Source: Methanobrevibacter cuticularis
GTDB taxonomy: Archaea > Methanobacteriota > Methanobacteria > Methanobacteriales > Methanobacteriaceae
Direction of reading: 5' to 3'
DNA length: 43,840 nt
NCBI RefSeq assembly: GCF_001639285.1
Contig: NZ_LWMW01000089.1
Span: 1-43,840, forward strand
Shown: positions 26,755-36,995 of the stretch, one piece after another
Layout of the letters: the number at the start of each line of letters is the position of its first letter
Position numbering within the stretch: the stretch's first letter is position 1
Notes under the pieces: model-generated
What the model was told of the DNA's origin: nothing
Seen by the model: the letters and a program-made list of their open reading frames with translations, nothing else
The model's database searches: none
Program-made: the position numbers and the translations under genes

Positions 26755-26955
26755 TTAATTATTAAATTCTACTTAACTTAATTAATTATTAAAATTCTAA
26801 TTAATTATTAAAATCTACTTAACCTAATTAAATATTAAAATTCTAATTAATTATTAAAATCTACTTAACCTAATTAATTATTAAAATTCAAATTAATATT
26901 AAAATTCTAATTAATTATTAAAGTCTACTTAAGTTAATTAATTATTATATTTTTA
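26755..26955. repeat. 46-bp degenerate tandem repeat
   Basis: TCTACTTAA recurs at 26768, 26814 and 26860 (46 bp apart) and again at 26923. The rest of the unit is built from TTAATTATTAAAATTCTAAT. It fills the gap between ehaR and the Ftr paralogue. Confidence 0.9.
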
Positions 26956-27016
26956 ATTATTAATATTTTCTTATAATTCATTGTAAATAAAATAAAACAC
27001 AAGGGAGATACTATAT

Positions 27017-28072
27017 TTATTTGCCTAAAGAGCCTATAGCATTACCTCTAATTTCTTTTCTCATAATAATACTCTTTTTAATGAGTTCATCTAGGTTATC
27101 TTCTCTTATTACTTCAATAATAGGGAATTTTCCTTTAAATGTTTCATTGAATTCATCTATCATATCATGCCCAAATTTAAAAGTCTCAAGTGCATTTTGA
27201 GGATTTTTAGAGTAGGATCTAATAAATTCAAATACATATTCTTTATTAAATTTAGAATGAAGTTCTAGTAAAAGTGAAGTTGGTAGTGTGTTATTGGTGA
27301 TAATAGCTATTTCTGCTTCTTTTAAAGCATATTCATTACCGTTAAAAGAAATAGCTAAACCTCCATTTTTTTTTGCATATTTTAAAGGTTCAACATCAGT
27401 TATACTATCTCCAACATACATGATTCCATTTTTATCACAATCACATTTAGATACAATATCTTTAATAGCTAATTTCTTTCCTTCACCACCAACAGTATTA
27501 ATATTTTCAATTAATTTAGCTATTTCCATTTTAGGAATCTCATCAAAAAATATTTCATTTAGTTTATCAAAATCAGGACTATTCTCTCTAGCTATTTTCA
27601 CAATCGTATCTCTAAATTCAAAGAGTTTTTCTTTTTCATTGTCTGATAATTCATATGAATCATACATATCTAGATGAGTATAATATGTATTTTCAAAAGG
27701 AAAATCAAGATAATTACATAATGCTTCAATATATTGACCATAACTAGTACTAACTATAAAAGAAGACATAGCATTCTCTGCTAATTCAAGGGTCTTTTCC
27801 ACACCATCGACAAGATTTATTTTTTCTTTTGAAAAATCAATAATTTTCTGATTGGTTATGCCATAAGCTTTAAAAAAAGGAACTATTAATTTAAGTGTAC
27901 CACCTGCATTATAATCAGGCTTTTTAGCTATATCGACTAAGTAATCATCAAATTTACTTATAATTTTAAAGAATTCATCACCTTCAGGAATAAATTCCGA
28001 ACTGATTTCATAAGCATTATCATTTAAAGATAAAGGTCCTTCACAATCGGTTATAAATAATTTTTTAATCAA
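27017..28072 (-). CDS. ehaR: EhaR, HAD-like subunit of energy-converting hydrogenase A cluster
   Basis: 351 residues from a TTG start at 28072 that has GGAGGA eight bases upstream; an ATG further upstream (28141) lacks a site and adds unrelated sequence. KKLFITDCEGPLSLND is the HAD motif I with two Asp positions reduced to D-x-E. NAMSSFIVSTSYGQYIEAL fits motif II, and KNGIMYVGDSITDVEPLKYA is motif IV with GDSITD. A phosphatase-type fold is therefore clear. In the Eha operons of Methanothermobacter and Methanobrevibacter this position is called subunit R. It is a soluble protein; its role with the hydrogenase is unknown. Confidence 0.75.
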   Translation of the reverse strand: MIKKLFITDCEGPLSLNDNAYEISSEFIPEGDEFFKIISKFDDYLVDIAKKPDYNAGGTLKLIVPFFKAYGITNQKIIDFSKEKINLVDGVEKTLELAENAMSSFIVSTSYGQYIEALCNYLDFPFENTYYTHLDMYDSYELSDNEKEKLFEFRDTIVKIARENSPDFDKLNEIFFDEIPKMEIAKLIENINTVGGEGKKLAIKDIVSKCDCDKNGIMYVGDSITDVEPLKYAKKNGGLAISFNGNEYALKEAEIAIITNNTLPTSLLLELHSKFNKEYVFEFIRSYSKNPQNALETFKFGHDMIDEFNETFKGKFPIIEVIREDNLDELIKKSIIMRKEIRGNAIGSLGK

Positions 28073-28241
28073 TATATAAATCCTCCACAAACATTGAATA
28101 AAAATAAGAAAAATTATTGAGGAATAGCTATCACTACACAATAATTAATTGAATATGTAGTATTAACAAAGAAAACTATGAGTTATGAGGTTAGTAGCTA
28201 AAATGATATAAAAATATAAACTGAATATTAAAGTAGATATA

Positions 28242-29597
28242 TTACTGCTTTAAATCAATTTTAATAGCATTTACAGGGCAAATTGATTCACATTCTCTAC
28301 ATGAGATACATAAATCTTGATTTACAACTATTTCATCATCCCTTAAACTTAATGCGTCTACAGGACATTGATTTGTGCAAACTCCACAGGCTTGGCAAAG
28401 GTCTTTACTAATTGTGAATTTACCAACTCTCATTTCTTGAATGTTTTCTCTAATAAAATAAATATCGTTACCTCTATTCTCAAAGAATTCTTCCATTAGT
28501 TCAATAGCTGTTACTGGACATGTTGAAACACATTTTCCACAGAATACACAGTTATCTTCAATATGAATCGGAGAAGGTAATTCAAGCCAAATAGCATTAA
28601 CTGGACAAATACCCACACATTCCCCACAGCCAATACAGTCTTCTTCCAAAACCCTAATTTTACGAATAGGAGGAAAATATTCAATTAAATTCTTCATAGA
28701 TATTACAGAAATGTCAGAAGCGATTATTTTCTCTAATTTTTTAGATATTATGTCAGTAACATTTATTTCAAAACTTTTTTCATTATTCTCTTTGGTTAAT
28801 TTTTGTGATAGCTTAGATAAGATTGAATCAATTTTAGTTATATCATTAGATAATTTATTAATGTCTTTATCAATAATTCCTGAAACTATATCTAATGATC
28901 TAATTTTATTGAAAGATTCATAAGCTTTTTTACGAGAGGAATATTTAATAGCTGAACTTGGACAAACATCCATACATTCTTCACATCTTGCACAATAAGA
29001 TGGGTCAATATAAGGTAATTTACTTGTTTTGCCCACATTTATAGCTCCTCTAGATGGACAGATTCTTGTACAAGTCATACAGCCAATACAAGCATCTTGA
29101 TTTATTACAATAGCTCTTCCACCAGACACTGTTCTTGGTAGGATTTCACCATATTTTATTGCATCAGTTGGACAAGACCTAAAACAATATCCACACCTTA
29201 CACATTTATTTTCATCAATTTCACTATGTACTTCTTCATTCCCTGAAGATGTTAAATGAATAGCTCCTGTTTTACATGAAGAAACGCAAGCACCACAAGC
29301 CTTACATAGTTTTGAATTTATGTTAGGAATATTTTCCCTAATGGGTTCAGATAATTTTGTTTGCATTTTGATAGCATCATGAGGACAGGCTTCCCTACAT
29401 AGAACACAACCAAAACATTTATCATTGATTTTAGTTGTACCTTCACTACTATCAATGTATGTTGCTCCAACTGGGCATGCTTTAAGACAAGGTTTATCTT
29501 CACATATTTCACATTTGTTGTTCTCAATCTCATAATCGATTTCAACTTCCCTCAAGGGTTTAGTGCATTTTTTAGTGGAAACCTCGATATTAATCAA
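28242..29597 (-). CDS. ehaQ: EhaQ polyferredoxin, ten [4Fe-4S] motifs
   Basis: 451 residues. Ten Cys motifs can be counted: CEICEDKPCLKAC, CFGCVLCREAC, CKACGACVSSC, CVRCGYCFRSC, CIGCMTCTRIC, CARCEECMDVC, CIGCGECVGIC, CVFCGKCVSTC, CQACGVCTNQC and CISCRECESIC. This equals the 10[4Fe-4S] polyferredoxin described for the M. thermautotrophicus eha operon. A helical insert of about 90 residues separates the sixth and seventh motifs. It should shuttle electrons from the NiFe module to ferredoxin acceptors. The apparent start is TTG directly abutting AGGAG with no spacer, which is odd; initiation at the next codons (ATT) cannot be excluded. Confidence 0.92.
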   Translation of the reverse strand: MINIEVSTKKCTKPLREVEIDYEIENNKCEICEDKPCLKACPVGATYIDSSEGTTKINDKCFGCVLCREACPHDAIKMQTKLSEPIRENIPNINSKLCKACGACVSSCKTGAIHLTSSGNEEVHSEIDENKCVRCGYCFRSCPTDAIKYGEILPRTVSGGRAIVINQDACIGCMTCTRICPSRGAINVGKTSKLPYIDPSYCARCEECMDVCPSSAIKYSSRKKAYESFNKIRSLDIVSGIIDKDINKLSNDITKIDSILSKLSQKLTKENNEKSFEINVTDIISKKLEKIIASDISVISMKNLIEYFPPIRKIRVLEEDCIGCGECVGICPVNAIWLELPSPIHIEDNCVFCGKCVSTCPVTAIELMEEFFENRGNDIYFIRENIQEMRVGKFTISKDLCQACGVCTNQCPVDALSLRDDEIVVNQDLCISCRECESICPVNAIKIDLKQ

Positions 29598-29609
29598 CTC
29601 CTAAAAATA

Positions 29610-29850
29610 TAAATATTAATCATTATTACAACTAAACATAAACAATACAACTATTAATCATTATTACAACTAAACATAAACAATACAACTATTAATCATT
29701 ATTACAACTAAACATAAACAATACAACTATCAATCATTATTACAACCAAATATAAACAATACAACTATCAATCATTATTACAACCAAATATAAACAATAC
29801 AACTATCAATCATTATTACAACCAAATACAACAGTATAGATATTAATCAA
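29610..29850. repeat. 38-bp tandem repeat, about six copies
   Basis: AT(T/C)AATCATTATTACAAC recurs every 38 bp from about 29615 (29653, 29691, 29729, 29767, 29805), completed by TAAACATAAACAATACAACT. The left three units carry ATTAATC and TAAACATA, the right three ATCAATC and CAAATATA, so the array has two sub-types. It fills the ehaP-ehaQ gap. Confidence 0.95.
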
Positions 29851-29899
29851 ATACAATTAACATAAACATCAAAGTGTTATAGAATTATGAGATTAGATA

Positions 29900-30934
29900 T
29901 TAGTCATTTCTATTATTAGCTAATTTAGACTCTTTTAAAGTGATTAAAATAATCTTTTCTCCATCAATTTCATCAAGTAAGAATTTAGCAACAAAATATC
30001 TAACTACACAGAAAGGACATGTCTGATAACAATTACTACATCTTAAACACTTATTTGGATCTCTTGAAACTTTATTACTTTCTTCATCATAATTTATAGC
30101 ACCAGTTGGACATTCATCCACACACAAACGACATTTATTACATTTAGATTCATCCCATGTAATAATATTAATTTTTAATCTATCAGTAGCATTTTCAATA
30201 ATTTCTAAAGCTATTTCTTCATCAGGTAAAATCTCTAATGCTTTATCCCATATTTTAGATAGTGGTAATTGTAGTTTTAAAAGTTTTTCATCAGGCAAAT
30301 TTTGCAATTCTTCTTCTTTATTTTCTATATACTCTTCAAGTGTATTAACAACTAGACGAATAATAGCTTTTTGGTCTTCAAGATTATCTATAAATACTCC
30401 TTTCATAGCTCCCTTCACAGGACAAGCTTCTAAACAATCCCCACAAGAGATACATTTAGCTTGATTCACATGAATCTTATTATCAACTTCTTCAATTGCA
30501 TCTACAGGACAAGATTTCATACATTTTTTACATTTAATACATAAGAAGTCATCTATAAGATACTGTCTTTTTGAAGGAATTATATTAAATTCTTCTCTGA
30601 TTAAATGATTCTCACCACAAAGAAGAGTTTTAGGATCTGTTGGGCATACTTCTGCACAAAAACCACATCTAATACATGCTCGGTTATTAATCACTGGATA
30701 AGTTATACCTTCATTTTCTTCGCAGTCTTCTTCTCGAACAAGCTTAATAGCATGTGGAGATGGACAAGATGAAGTACAGGCACCACAACCTATACAGTAC
30801 TCTTTAAGAACTTCAGGAAAATCTCTAAACCTATCAGGTTTTTCTACTATATCATGTTGGGATTTTGCATCAGTAAAACCTTCTAACCAAGTTTTTCTTG
30901 CAAATTCATATAAATACCAAATTACAGAAGACAT
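29900..30934 (-). CDS. ehaP: EhaP polyferredoxin, six [4Fe-4S] motifs
   Basis: 344 residues; AAGGTGGATT precedes the ATG. Six motifs are visible: [55 protein letters not shown] and [11 protein letters not shown]. This is the 6[4Fe-4S] polyferredoxin of the Eha complex. Between the fourth and fifth motifs is a helical insert of about 80 residues ([20 protein letters not shown]). It probably docks on the hydrogenase module and passes electrons onward to EhaQ or soluble ferredoxin. It is located directly after the large subunit gene. Confidence 0.92.
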   Translation of the reverse strand: MSSVIWYLYEFARKTWLEGFTDAKSQHDIVEKPDRFRDFPEVLKEYCIGCGACTSSCPSPHAIKLVREEDCEENEGITYPVINNRACIRCGFCAEVCPTDPKTLLCGENHLIREEFNIIPSKRQYLIDDFLCIKCKKCMKSCPVDAIEEVDNKIHVNQAKCISCGDCLEACPVKGAMKGVFIDNLEDQKAIIRLVVNTLEEYIENKEEELQNLPDEKLLKLQLPLSKIWDKALEILPDEEIALEIIENATDRLKINIITWDESKCNKCRLCVDECPTGAINYDEESNKVSRDPNKCLRCSNCYQTCPFCVVRYFVAKFLLDEIDGEKIILITLKESKLANNRND

Positions 30935-30984
30935 AATCCACCTTTTAAATAGTAAATAACAATTAATAATATAATAATCATAAT

Positions 30985-31130
30985 AGTGCTAATAAATTGT
31001 GCTAATAAATTATGCTAACAAATTGTGCTAATGAAATAATGCTAATAAATTATGCTAATGAAATAATGCTAATAAATAATGCTAATAAATTATGCTAACA
31101 AATTGTGCTAATAAATTATGCTAATATAAC
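30985..31130. repeat. 14-15-bp tandem repeat array
   Basis: The unit GCTAATAAATTAT and close variants (GCTAACAAATTGT, GCTAATGAAATAAT) repeats about ten times between ehaO and ehaP. Unit variation gives no spacer-like unique sequence. Confidence 0.9.
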
Positions 31131-31274
31131 AGTAACACTAATAATAACAATAGAATATTTTGATAAAATTAATGATAATAATGATATTAATATACTAATG
31201 ATATCAATAAAAAAATCATTAATTTCTTCTAATAATAACAAAATACGATCAATTTCAATTATTGAGTATTAATA

Positions 31275-32399
31275 TTACCTTAAATTAAAAATATCCTTAG
31301 AAACTTCTCCTTTATCTACATCAACAATAGTTACTCTCTCAGCACAAGCTATACAAGGATCAGCTGAAGCATATGTAGCTACAGCATCTGAAACAGTTGC
31401 AACATCTTTGAGCATATATTTAGCACATGCATCAATATTCATTATACTTGGAGTTCTAATGGATATATGTTTTATTAAATTACCATTAGTTTCAGCCATA
31501 TAAACTACTTCTCCTCTTGGAGCTTCATTTCTCCATTCAGCATATCCAGATCCAATATCAACTTTAGTTCTAATATCTCCTTCAGGTAAGTTAGCAATAG
31601 CTTGCCTAACTAAATCAATAGATTGAGGGATCTCATTAAATCTATTCATAGTTCTTGCGAAATTATCTCCTTCTTTTCTCCAAATAGGCTTAAATTCAAA
31701 ATTATCCCTATAAGTATGATGTTGTTCTCTTAAATCATGTTTTAATCCAGATGCTCTGCCAATAGGACCAACTGCTCTTCCTTTCAATGCTTGATCCCTA
31801 GTCATTTTTCCAACATCTTTAGATCTAAGACCTACAAGAGGTCCTTGTTCAAAGATTTCTATATATCTACCAAGATCTTTTTCAATAGCATCAAGCTTTT
31901 CTAGTATTTGATCAAGATGAACCTGTTTTGCATCCATCCTAACTCCACCAACTACATTCCACCCCATGTTAACTCTATTACCAGTTAAAAGTTCAATTGC
32001 ATCCATTGCATGTTCTCTTAAAGATAATACATACATAAATAATGTTTCATGTTCTAGGGCTTTAAAATAAGTAGAATTAGCTAAAAAATGACTTTGAATC
32101 CTATCTAATTCATTGGTAATTACTCTCAAATATTGAGCTCGTATTGGAGCCCTAACATCAGAAATTTTTTCAATAACTTCTGCAAAAGTTTGAGTATGTT
32201 CATAAGAACAAATCCCACAAACTCTCTCAGCAAGATAAATACATTTTTGCCATGTTTTACCTTCCATGATTCTTTCTATTCCTCTGTGAACATAACCATA
32301 ATCAATTTCAGCATCTATAACTCTTTCTCCCTGAGTGTGAAGTTTAAGTCTTAAAGGCTCTTTTAACCCTGGATGAATTGGACCAATAGGCAATATCAT
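31275..32399 (-). CDS. ehaO: EhaO, NiFe-hydrogenase large subunit (NuoD-like)
   Basis: 374 residues. Both metal-binding Cys pairs are present: [14 protein letters not shown] near residue 60 and [10 protein letters not shown] near 350, so a NiFe centre is expected. [15 protein letters not shown] opens the conserved fold shared with Nuo[12 protein letters not shown] and [17 protein letters not shown] are other signatures. It splits H2 in the cytoplasm. The tail after the second Cys pair is short, as in other energy-converting hydrogenases of this group. Its ATG overlaps the TGA of ehaN by the four-base ATGA, implying coupled translation. Confidence 0.95.
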   Translation of the reverse strand: MILPIGPIHPGLKEPLRLKLHTQGERVIDAEIDYGYVHRGIERIMEGKTWQKCIYLAERVCGICSYEHTQTFAEVIEKISDVRAPIRAQYLRVITNELDRIQSHFLANSTYFKALEHETLFMYVLSLREHAMDAIELLTGNRVNMGWNVVGGVRMDAKQVHLDQILEKLDAIEKDLGRYIEIFEQGPLVGLRSKDVGKMTRDQALKGRAVGPIGRASGLKHDLREQHHTYRDNFEFKPIWRKEGDNFARTMNRFNEIPQSIDLVRQAIANLPEGDIRTKVDIGSGYAEWRNEAPRGEVVYMAETNGNLIKHISIRTPSIMNIDACAKYMLKDVATVSDAVATYASADPCIACAERVTIVDVDKGEVSKDIFNLR

Positions 32400-32845
32400 G
32401 ATTTTTCCCTCCCTTTAGCTGCAATGGCACCTGGAGCTACCGAAAGAATCCCTTCTAAAATCTCACTTGGCCTTGGAGGACATCCAGATATTTCTGCATC
32501 AACTGGTATAAAATCAGATACTGGAGCATGAACATTTCCCCCTTCTTGATTGAAAACATCGCCAGATAATGGACAATTTCCAATACAAGCAACAACTTTA
32601 GGTTCAGGAGCCTTACTATAAATTCTTTTTATTTTTTTAATCCATTGCTCTGTAACAGCTCCAGTTATTAATATAACATCAGCTTCACGAGGATTATTAT
32701 GTACATAAATACCATATTGTTCAAGATCATATCTTGGAGAAAGCAAAGCTACGATTTCTACATCACAGCCATTACATCCCCCACAATTAACAAGACAAAC
32801 ATGAATTGAACTTTTTCTTACAATATCCTTAAGAGTATTTAACAT
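32396..32845 (-). CDS. ehaN: EhaN, NiFe-hydrogenase small subunit (NuoB-like)
   Basis: 149 residues, GAGGT before the [23 protein letters not shown] near residue 20, [13 protein letters not shown] near 92 and [15 protein letters not shown] near 125 supply the Cys ligands of the single proximal [4Fe-4S] cluster typical of NuoB/EchC-type small subunits. [20 protein letters not shown] is the usual middle strand. It relays electrons from the NiFe centre to the polyferredoxins. It overlaps ehaO by four bases. Confidence 0.95.
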   Translation of the reverse strand: MLNTLKDIVRKSSIHVCLVNCGGCNGCDVEIVALLSPRYDLEQYGIYVHNNPREADVILITGAVTEQWIKKIKRIYSKAPEPKVVACIGNCPLSGDVFNQEGGNVHAPVSDFIPVDAEISGCPPRPSEILEGILSVAPGAIAAKGREKS

Positions 32846-32963
32846 TTGGTTACCTCTTATTATCCTCTTTATAAATTTGATTATGTGTAAAAATGATTAT
32901 ATCTAACTAATTATGTGCAAATTTTGAATACAATATTATTTCTAATTTTAATGATATTCACTT

Positions 32964-33200
32964 CAATACTAGCAAATTAAATAACATCATGTCCAATAAT
33001 AGCAAATTAAATAACATCATGTCCAATAATAGCAAATTAAATAACATCATGTCCAATAATAGCAAATTAAATAATATTTTTTTTTACTTATTGAAATACT
33101 CATTTAACTTATTTAAATTATCTATTATTTTTTTTATTTTTTTACTTATTGAAATATTCATTTAACTTATTTAAATTATCTATTATTTTTTATAATATAT
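32964..33200. repeat. 30-bp repeat (3.6 copies) followed by a 58-bp repeat (two copies)
   Basis: CAATAATAGCAAATTAAATA plus ACATCATGTC repeats at 32964, 32994, 33024 and 33054. It runs into a second array in which ACTTATTGAAATA(C/T)TCATTT occurs at 33086 and 33144. The two arrays have unrelated units but are directly joined. They occupy most of the 498-bp gap between ehaM and ehaN, where an operon this conserved would normally be compact. Confidence 0.95.
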
Positions 33201-33343
33201 AATTTTATTATGATTATTTTTATGATTATTTATGAATATATTATGATTATTAATATGATTATTAAATATGAGTATTATAATAATCTTACTTGATTACAAG
33301 AATCCTCTAAATAAATATTTAGTACTATAACTGATAATAATGA

Positions 33344-33727
33344 TTACTCTTGAAGTAAAGTTAATATTTGCTTTTTACCTAAAGTTAAAGCTTCTTTATA
33401 ATCTTTTCCACCGATTATTTCTTTTACTAATTTTATTTTAATTTCATCAGCTTCTTCAATGGATAGTAAATCCATCACATCACATAGCCAACATAGTCTC
33501 AAATCAGCATGTAATTTCTCACTAAGACAATGTGGTCGAGCTGATTCAAACGTAGCATGAAGTGCCTCTAAACTAGACATATCTAATTTATTCATTAAAA
33601 TTTTTTCCATATCTTCATTTGTTATTTCTAACTCAATAGCTAATGGATTAACAACATCTTCTTTCCATTTGAAACTTCTAAGAATTCTAAGCTTCATCTT
33701 CTCCAATAGCTCTTTATCTTCATCCAC
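33344..33727 (-). CDS. ehaM: EhaM, DUF1959-type hydrophilic subunit
   Basis: 127 residues from GTG 33727, four bases after AGGTGA. It is soluble, largely helical, with a conserved His/Cys block ARPHCLSEKLHADLRLCWLC near residues 68-87. It lies immediately upstream of ehaN, as in other Methanobacteriales. The function is unknown; the Cys and His residues could bind metal. Assigned mainly from position and sequence resemblance. Confidence 0.85.
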   Translation of the reverse strand: MDEDKELLEKMKLRILRSFKWKEDVVNPLAIELEITNEDMEKILMNKLDMSSLEALHATFESARPHCLSEKLHADLRLCWLCDVMDLLSIEEADEIKIKLVKEIIGGKDYKEALTLGKKQILTLLQE

Positions 33728-33780
33728 ATTATCACCTAATAATTGCGATACTTAATATTTAAATAGTTTATTATTTATTA

Positions 33781-34104
33781 TTAGAACAAAATATAACTTA
33801 TAATCCATATAATAGCTGAAATAATTATCCCTAGAAATGTCTCTTTTCTCCCATAACCTGGCCTCATTCCAAATACTAAAGCTATTAAAAATAAAGCTAT
33901 AGCTATTAGAATATAAGATGAAATGAATGGGAGTAAAGCATAATTAAATAGAAGTATCCAACCTATAATAGCTATTATTAAAGATACAATGTCAATTTTA
34001 TTGATTATGAATGCCTCACCATGTTTTTTGTAACTAATTAACAGACCTAAAACAGATCCAATTATAAATGCTAATAAATATAATAGATAGGATAATTCAG
34101 TCAT
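33781..34104 (-). CDS. ehaL: EhaL, small integral membrane subunit
   Basis: 107 residues, almost all hydrophobic: LLYLLAFIIGSVLGLLISYK, a second segment IDIVSLIIAIIGWILLFNYA, then ILIAIALFLIALVFGM and an end of TFLGIIISAIIWIISYILF. Four membrane helices are likely, with RPGYGRKE as a loop. The position between ehaK and ehaM gives the name. It belongs to the membrane arm; no catalytic residue can be assigned. Confidence 0.85.
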   Translation of the reverse strand: MTELSYLLYLLAFIIGSVLGLLISYKKHGEAFIINKIDIVSLIIAIIGWILLFNYALLPFISSYILIAIALFLIALVFGMRPGYGRKETFLGIIISAIIWIISYILF

Positions 34105-34235
34105 GGTATCATCTTTTTTTACAAATAGGATTAAGGATTATAAATTTGATATATTTTCAATAAGTTTTTATAATGAAGTTAGACTAATAATATTTATTTA
34201 AATTACTAGTTTATTAATTATAAGTCGTATATAGG

Positions 34236-34322
34236 AATATAAAACACTACAAACATTACACACAAATATAAAACACTACAAACATTACACACAAATATAA
34301 AACACTACAAACATTACACAGG
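34236..34322. repeat. 29-bp tandem repeat, three copies, overlapping the ehaK stop
   Basis: AATATAAAACACTACAAACA plus TTACACACA starts at 34236, 34265 and 34294. The last unit includes the TTA at 34314-34316 that is the ehaK stop codon on the other strand. Confidence 0.9.
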
Positions 34323-34571
34323 AACATAAAGTATTGCAAAAGATATTGCAATAATGAATAAAGTAAGTAAGAATACAATTTTTTCTAAATTTTCAGCTAA
34401 ATGCACACCTTTTTTAGTAGTTTGTATCCATAATAAAGGAAACATTACAAGACCAAATAGAGCAACAGGGAAAACTATCATAGTTTGTAGTGTTGCTGCT
34501 AGACCACTAGCTACTATGATTCCAATAGCTACAAGTGAAGTCAATACAACAAGATCTTTTTCTTTATTCAT
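34314..34571 (-). CDS. ehaK: EhaK, small integral membrane subunit
   Basis: 85 residues, AAGGAGAT before the ATG. Three hydrophobic segments: VVLTSLVAIGIIVASGLAAT, MIVFPVALFGLVMFPLLWI, and IVFLLTLFIIAISFAILYV at the end. The order after ehaJ supports the name. The C-terminal PV and stop codon lie inside the last unit of a tandem repeat. Confidence 0.85.
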   Translation of the reverse strand: MNKEKDLVVLTSLVAIGIIVASGLAATLQTMIVFPVALFGLVMFPLLWIQTTKKGVHLAENLEKIVFLLTLFIIAISFAILYVPV

Positions 34572-34661
34572 TTATTATCTCCTTAAAATTCATTTATTAA
34601 ATTAATCATAGTATCAAATTTACACATATTATATATTATATTGATATATTACTGGATCAAA

Positions 34662-35525
34662 TTAGACAATAAGCATTATTAACAAAGAACCACCGATCCC
34701 AATAATAGCTATTGAAACTTGACTCATAACAGAGTGATTTGGATTGAGTATTGGAGTTATAGTATTTATAATTGCAATTAGGGCTGTGATGACTACCATA
34801 CCAATTAAATACCCCAATAGGGATAAAGGTCCGATGAACACAGTCAAGAATACCCACAATAAAATATACCAAGATATGGATTCTGAAAGCATCATATATC
34901 CCCTTAAAACGCCAAAATGCTCAGTTTCATAACCAGAGATTATATCTTTTCCCTTGGTAATCGAAAACGGAGAATATGGTGATTTAGAAACCAATAAGAT
35001 GAAGAACATCAAAGCAGCTAGAGGTATTGAAAATATTAAAGGTCCATTGGCAGATTGATACGCGACAATTTCTCCTAAATTCATAGTTCCAGTTTGGAAG
35101 AATATAATAACTAAAACTGCAAAAAGGGGAATTTCAGCAGCCGCTGAGAAAACTGCTCTTACACAACTCATTTTACCATAAGGAGAACCTGAAGAAGATC
35201 CAGCATTATGTTCAACAATTTTATAAACTGCATAAATTGCAAATATTAATAATAATGACCCATAGCTAATAGGACCAACTATAACTGCTGTGATCCATAT
35301 AGCACAATACATACAAGCTATAGCAACATAAAAAGGCATAGCCGCTGTTTTTGGAAAAGATGTCTCTTTAAAGAAGAATTTCAATGAATGGAGAAAATGT
35401 TGTATTATTGGAGGGCCAGGCCTAAGTTGTATTCTTGCCATGACCTTTCTATGGAATCCTAACAACAAACTTCCAACTAAGAAAGCTATTACAACATTTA
35501 TAATGATATTAGCCATTAAATTCAT
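34662..35525 (-). CDS. ehaJ: EhaJ, NuoH/HycD-like membrane subunit
   Basis: 287 residues with about seven or eight membrane segments. The NuoH signature region is visible as [19 protein letters not shown] near residue 20, with [20 protein letters not shown] near 105 and [21 protein letters not shown] with the conserved acidic end near 185. This subunit connects the hydrogenase module to the ion-translocating arm, as NuoH does in complex I. ATG 35525 or the ATG three codons later could start it. Confidence 0.93.
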   Translation of the reverse strand: MNLMANIIINVVIAFLVGSLLLGFHRKVMARIQLRPGPPIIQHFLHSLKFFFKETSFPKTAAMPFYVAIACMYCAIWITAVIVGPISYGSLLLIFAIYAVYKIVEHNAGSSSGSPYGKMSCVRAVFSAAAEIPLFAVLVIIFFQTGTMNLGEIVAYQSANGPLIFSIPLAALMFFILLVSKSPYSPFSITKGKDIISGYETEHFGVLRGYMMLSESISWYILLWVFLTVFIGPLSLLGYLIGMVVITALIAIINTITPILNPNHSVMSQVSIAIIGIGGSLLIMLIV

Positions 35526-35570
35526 GTTATCGTACTTTTTAAAAAAGATAATTATCGATACTAAAATATC

Positions 35571-35786
35571 TCAGTATCCAATAAATGGTTCTTCTTTTCT
35601 TTCCTCCTGTTCTTCTTTGTTAGATTTTGCCATGGTTATTAAACCTAATGAAAGGATGAACAATGGTATAAACACAATAGCTATTCCATACACAATCCAA
35701 ACTGCAGGATTAAATATTAAAGCAAATATTATCAATATTGAAGATATTATAAGCGATAAATAGCTACTTATCATCATTCCGTTCAT
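35571..35786 (-). CDS. ehaI: EhaI, small integral membrane subunit
   Basis: 71 residues, AAGGTGTGA before the ATG. Two membrane helices (SLIISSILIIFALIFNPAVW; IAIVFIPLFILSLGLITMA) and a charged cytoplasmic tail (KSNKEEQEERKEEPFIGY). The position between ehaH and ehaJ and its size fit EhaI. Function: structural part of the membrane arm, inferred. Confidence 0.85.
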   Translation of the reverse strand: MNGMMISSYLSLIISSILIIFALIFNPAVWIVYGIAIVFIPLFILSLGLITMAKSNKEEQEERKEEPFIGY

Positions 35787-35809
35787 TTTTCACACCTTAA
35801 TTATTATTT

Positions 35810-36060
35810 TTATAATTTTAATTATGTTGTATTAAATTCTATAATTATTAAATATTCTATAATTTTAATTATAATTTTAATTATGTTGTATTAAATTCTA
35901 TAATTTTAATTATAATTTTAATTATGTTGTATTAAATTCTATAATTTTAATTATATTGTATTATATTCGAAAATTTTAATTATATTCTATTAAATTCTAT
36001 AATTATTAAATATTCTATAATTTTAATTATATTCTATTAAATTTCCATGATTTAATTTAC
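35810..36060. repeat. Degenerate tandem repeat of ATTTTAATTAT(G/A)TTGTATTAAATTC units
   Basis: The phrase ATTATGTTGTATTAAATTCT appears at least three times with ATTATATT(G/C)TATTAAATTC variants following, separated by TATAATTTTAATTATAA. Units of about 44-46 bp are mixed with shorter ones. It fills the 372-bp ehaH-ehaI gap together with T-rich sequence up to 36158. Confidence 0.85.
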
Positions 36061-36158
36061 TAATCAATTATTATAATTCTTATTTATATTTTTTTATGAT
36101 TTATTATTCTTTATTTGTATTTTATTATTATCTTATCAAATTTAATAATGATTTAGAG

Positions 36159-36839
36159 TCATATTATTTTTATGATTATAAGAAGTATTTCAATCGTTCT
36201 TATAATTACAAATAATGAACTTAAATGAATGATTAATATAAATGGAGAACCTGGAGTCCTAAACATCTCTGCCTTTGTAGCGAAAAATGGAGCTATACCA
36301 GTCTCACCAGCTACTCCCATCAATAATAATAATGATCCAAAAATCATCATAGGAGTTGCAGTTGCCATACTAGCTAATTCAAATAGACTAAGAGTTCCAG
36401 TAGATGCTAATATAATCGATGCTCCCCCAAATAAAGGAAGTGAACATATCATAGCTATTATTCCATATTGATAAGCTGCATCAAGAACATCAATTTGCTT
36501 AACTGCTGAAACTATTCCCACATTAACTATACCAATTAAAGCTATGAATAATGTGAAATTAAATAAATCTCCAGTTATCATTGCTCCTGCAGTAGCTAAA
36601 CCACAAATAATAGCTAAAAATCTTCTAGATTTAAATTCAGATAAACCAACAGAAACTTTATGATCTTTTAATGTGCCGAAACTTCCTTCAACTTGAGTTT
36701 CAGTTCGGCTAATAGCTATTAATGCAGTAAATATTAACACAACCACAAACATAAATAAGTGGAATGGGGTCACATATAATACAATATCTCCTAAAGGTAT
36801 TGTTCCAAGTATATTCCCACCTAATGATGCTAAATCCAT
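36159..36839 (-). CDS. ehaH: EhaH, membrane subunit of the ion-translocating arm
   Basis: 226 residues, GAGGAT before the ATG, about six membrane segments. [20 protein letters not shown] near residue 85 resembles the NuoL/NuoN/Mrp-antiporter core helix. [20 protein letters not shown] followed by [13 protein letters not shown] near 190 is the conserved region with a Lys and Glu. The size is far below a full antiporter-type subunit, as expected for Eha, where such subunits are short. It probably forms part of the proton or sodium path. Confidence 0.9.
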   Translation of the reverse strand: MDLASLGGNILGTIPLGDIVLYVTPFHLFMFVVVLIFTALIAISRTETQVEGSFGTLKDHKVSVGLSEFKSRRFLAIICGLATAGAMITGDLFNFTLFIALIGIVNVGIVSAVKQIDVLDAAYQYGIIAMICSLPLFGGASIILASTGTLSLFELASMATATPMMIFGSLLLLMGVAGETGIAPFFATKAEMFRTPGSPFILIIHLSSLFVIIRTIEILLIIIKII

Positions 36840-36878
36840 TTTAATCCTCTTTATTTTTAATTTTAATAGATATATACT

Positions 36879-36928
36879 AAGTAGACTTTCTAACTATTAA
36901 ATAAGTAGACTTTCTAACTATTAAATTA
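36879..36928. repeat. 24-bp direct duplication upstream of ehaH
   Basis: AAGTAGACTTTCTAACTATT plus AAAT occurs at 36879 and 36903, immediately adjacent. Confidence 0.9.
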
Positions 36929-36995
36929 GTGTCTTATGAACATATTTTATGAACATTAGTTATTAAGATTAGTAAACTTTATAATTATAAGATTA

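Noticed and set aside
27017-28141. ehaR starting at the upstream ATG
   Set aside because: The extra 23 residues are unlike the family and lack a ribosome site, whereas TTG 28072 has GGAGGA at ideal distance and begins the conserved KKLFITDCEGP.
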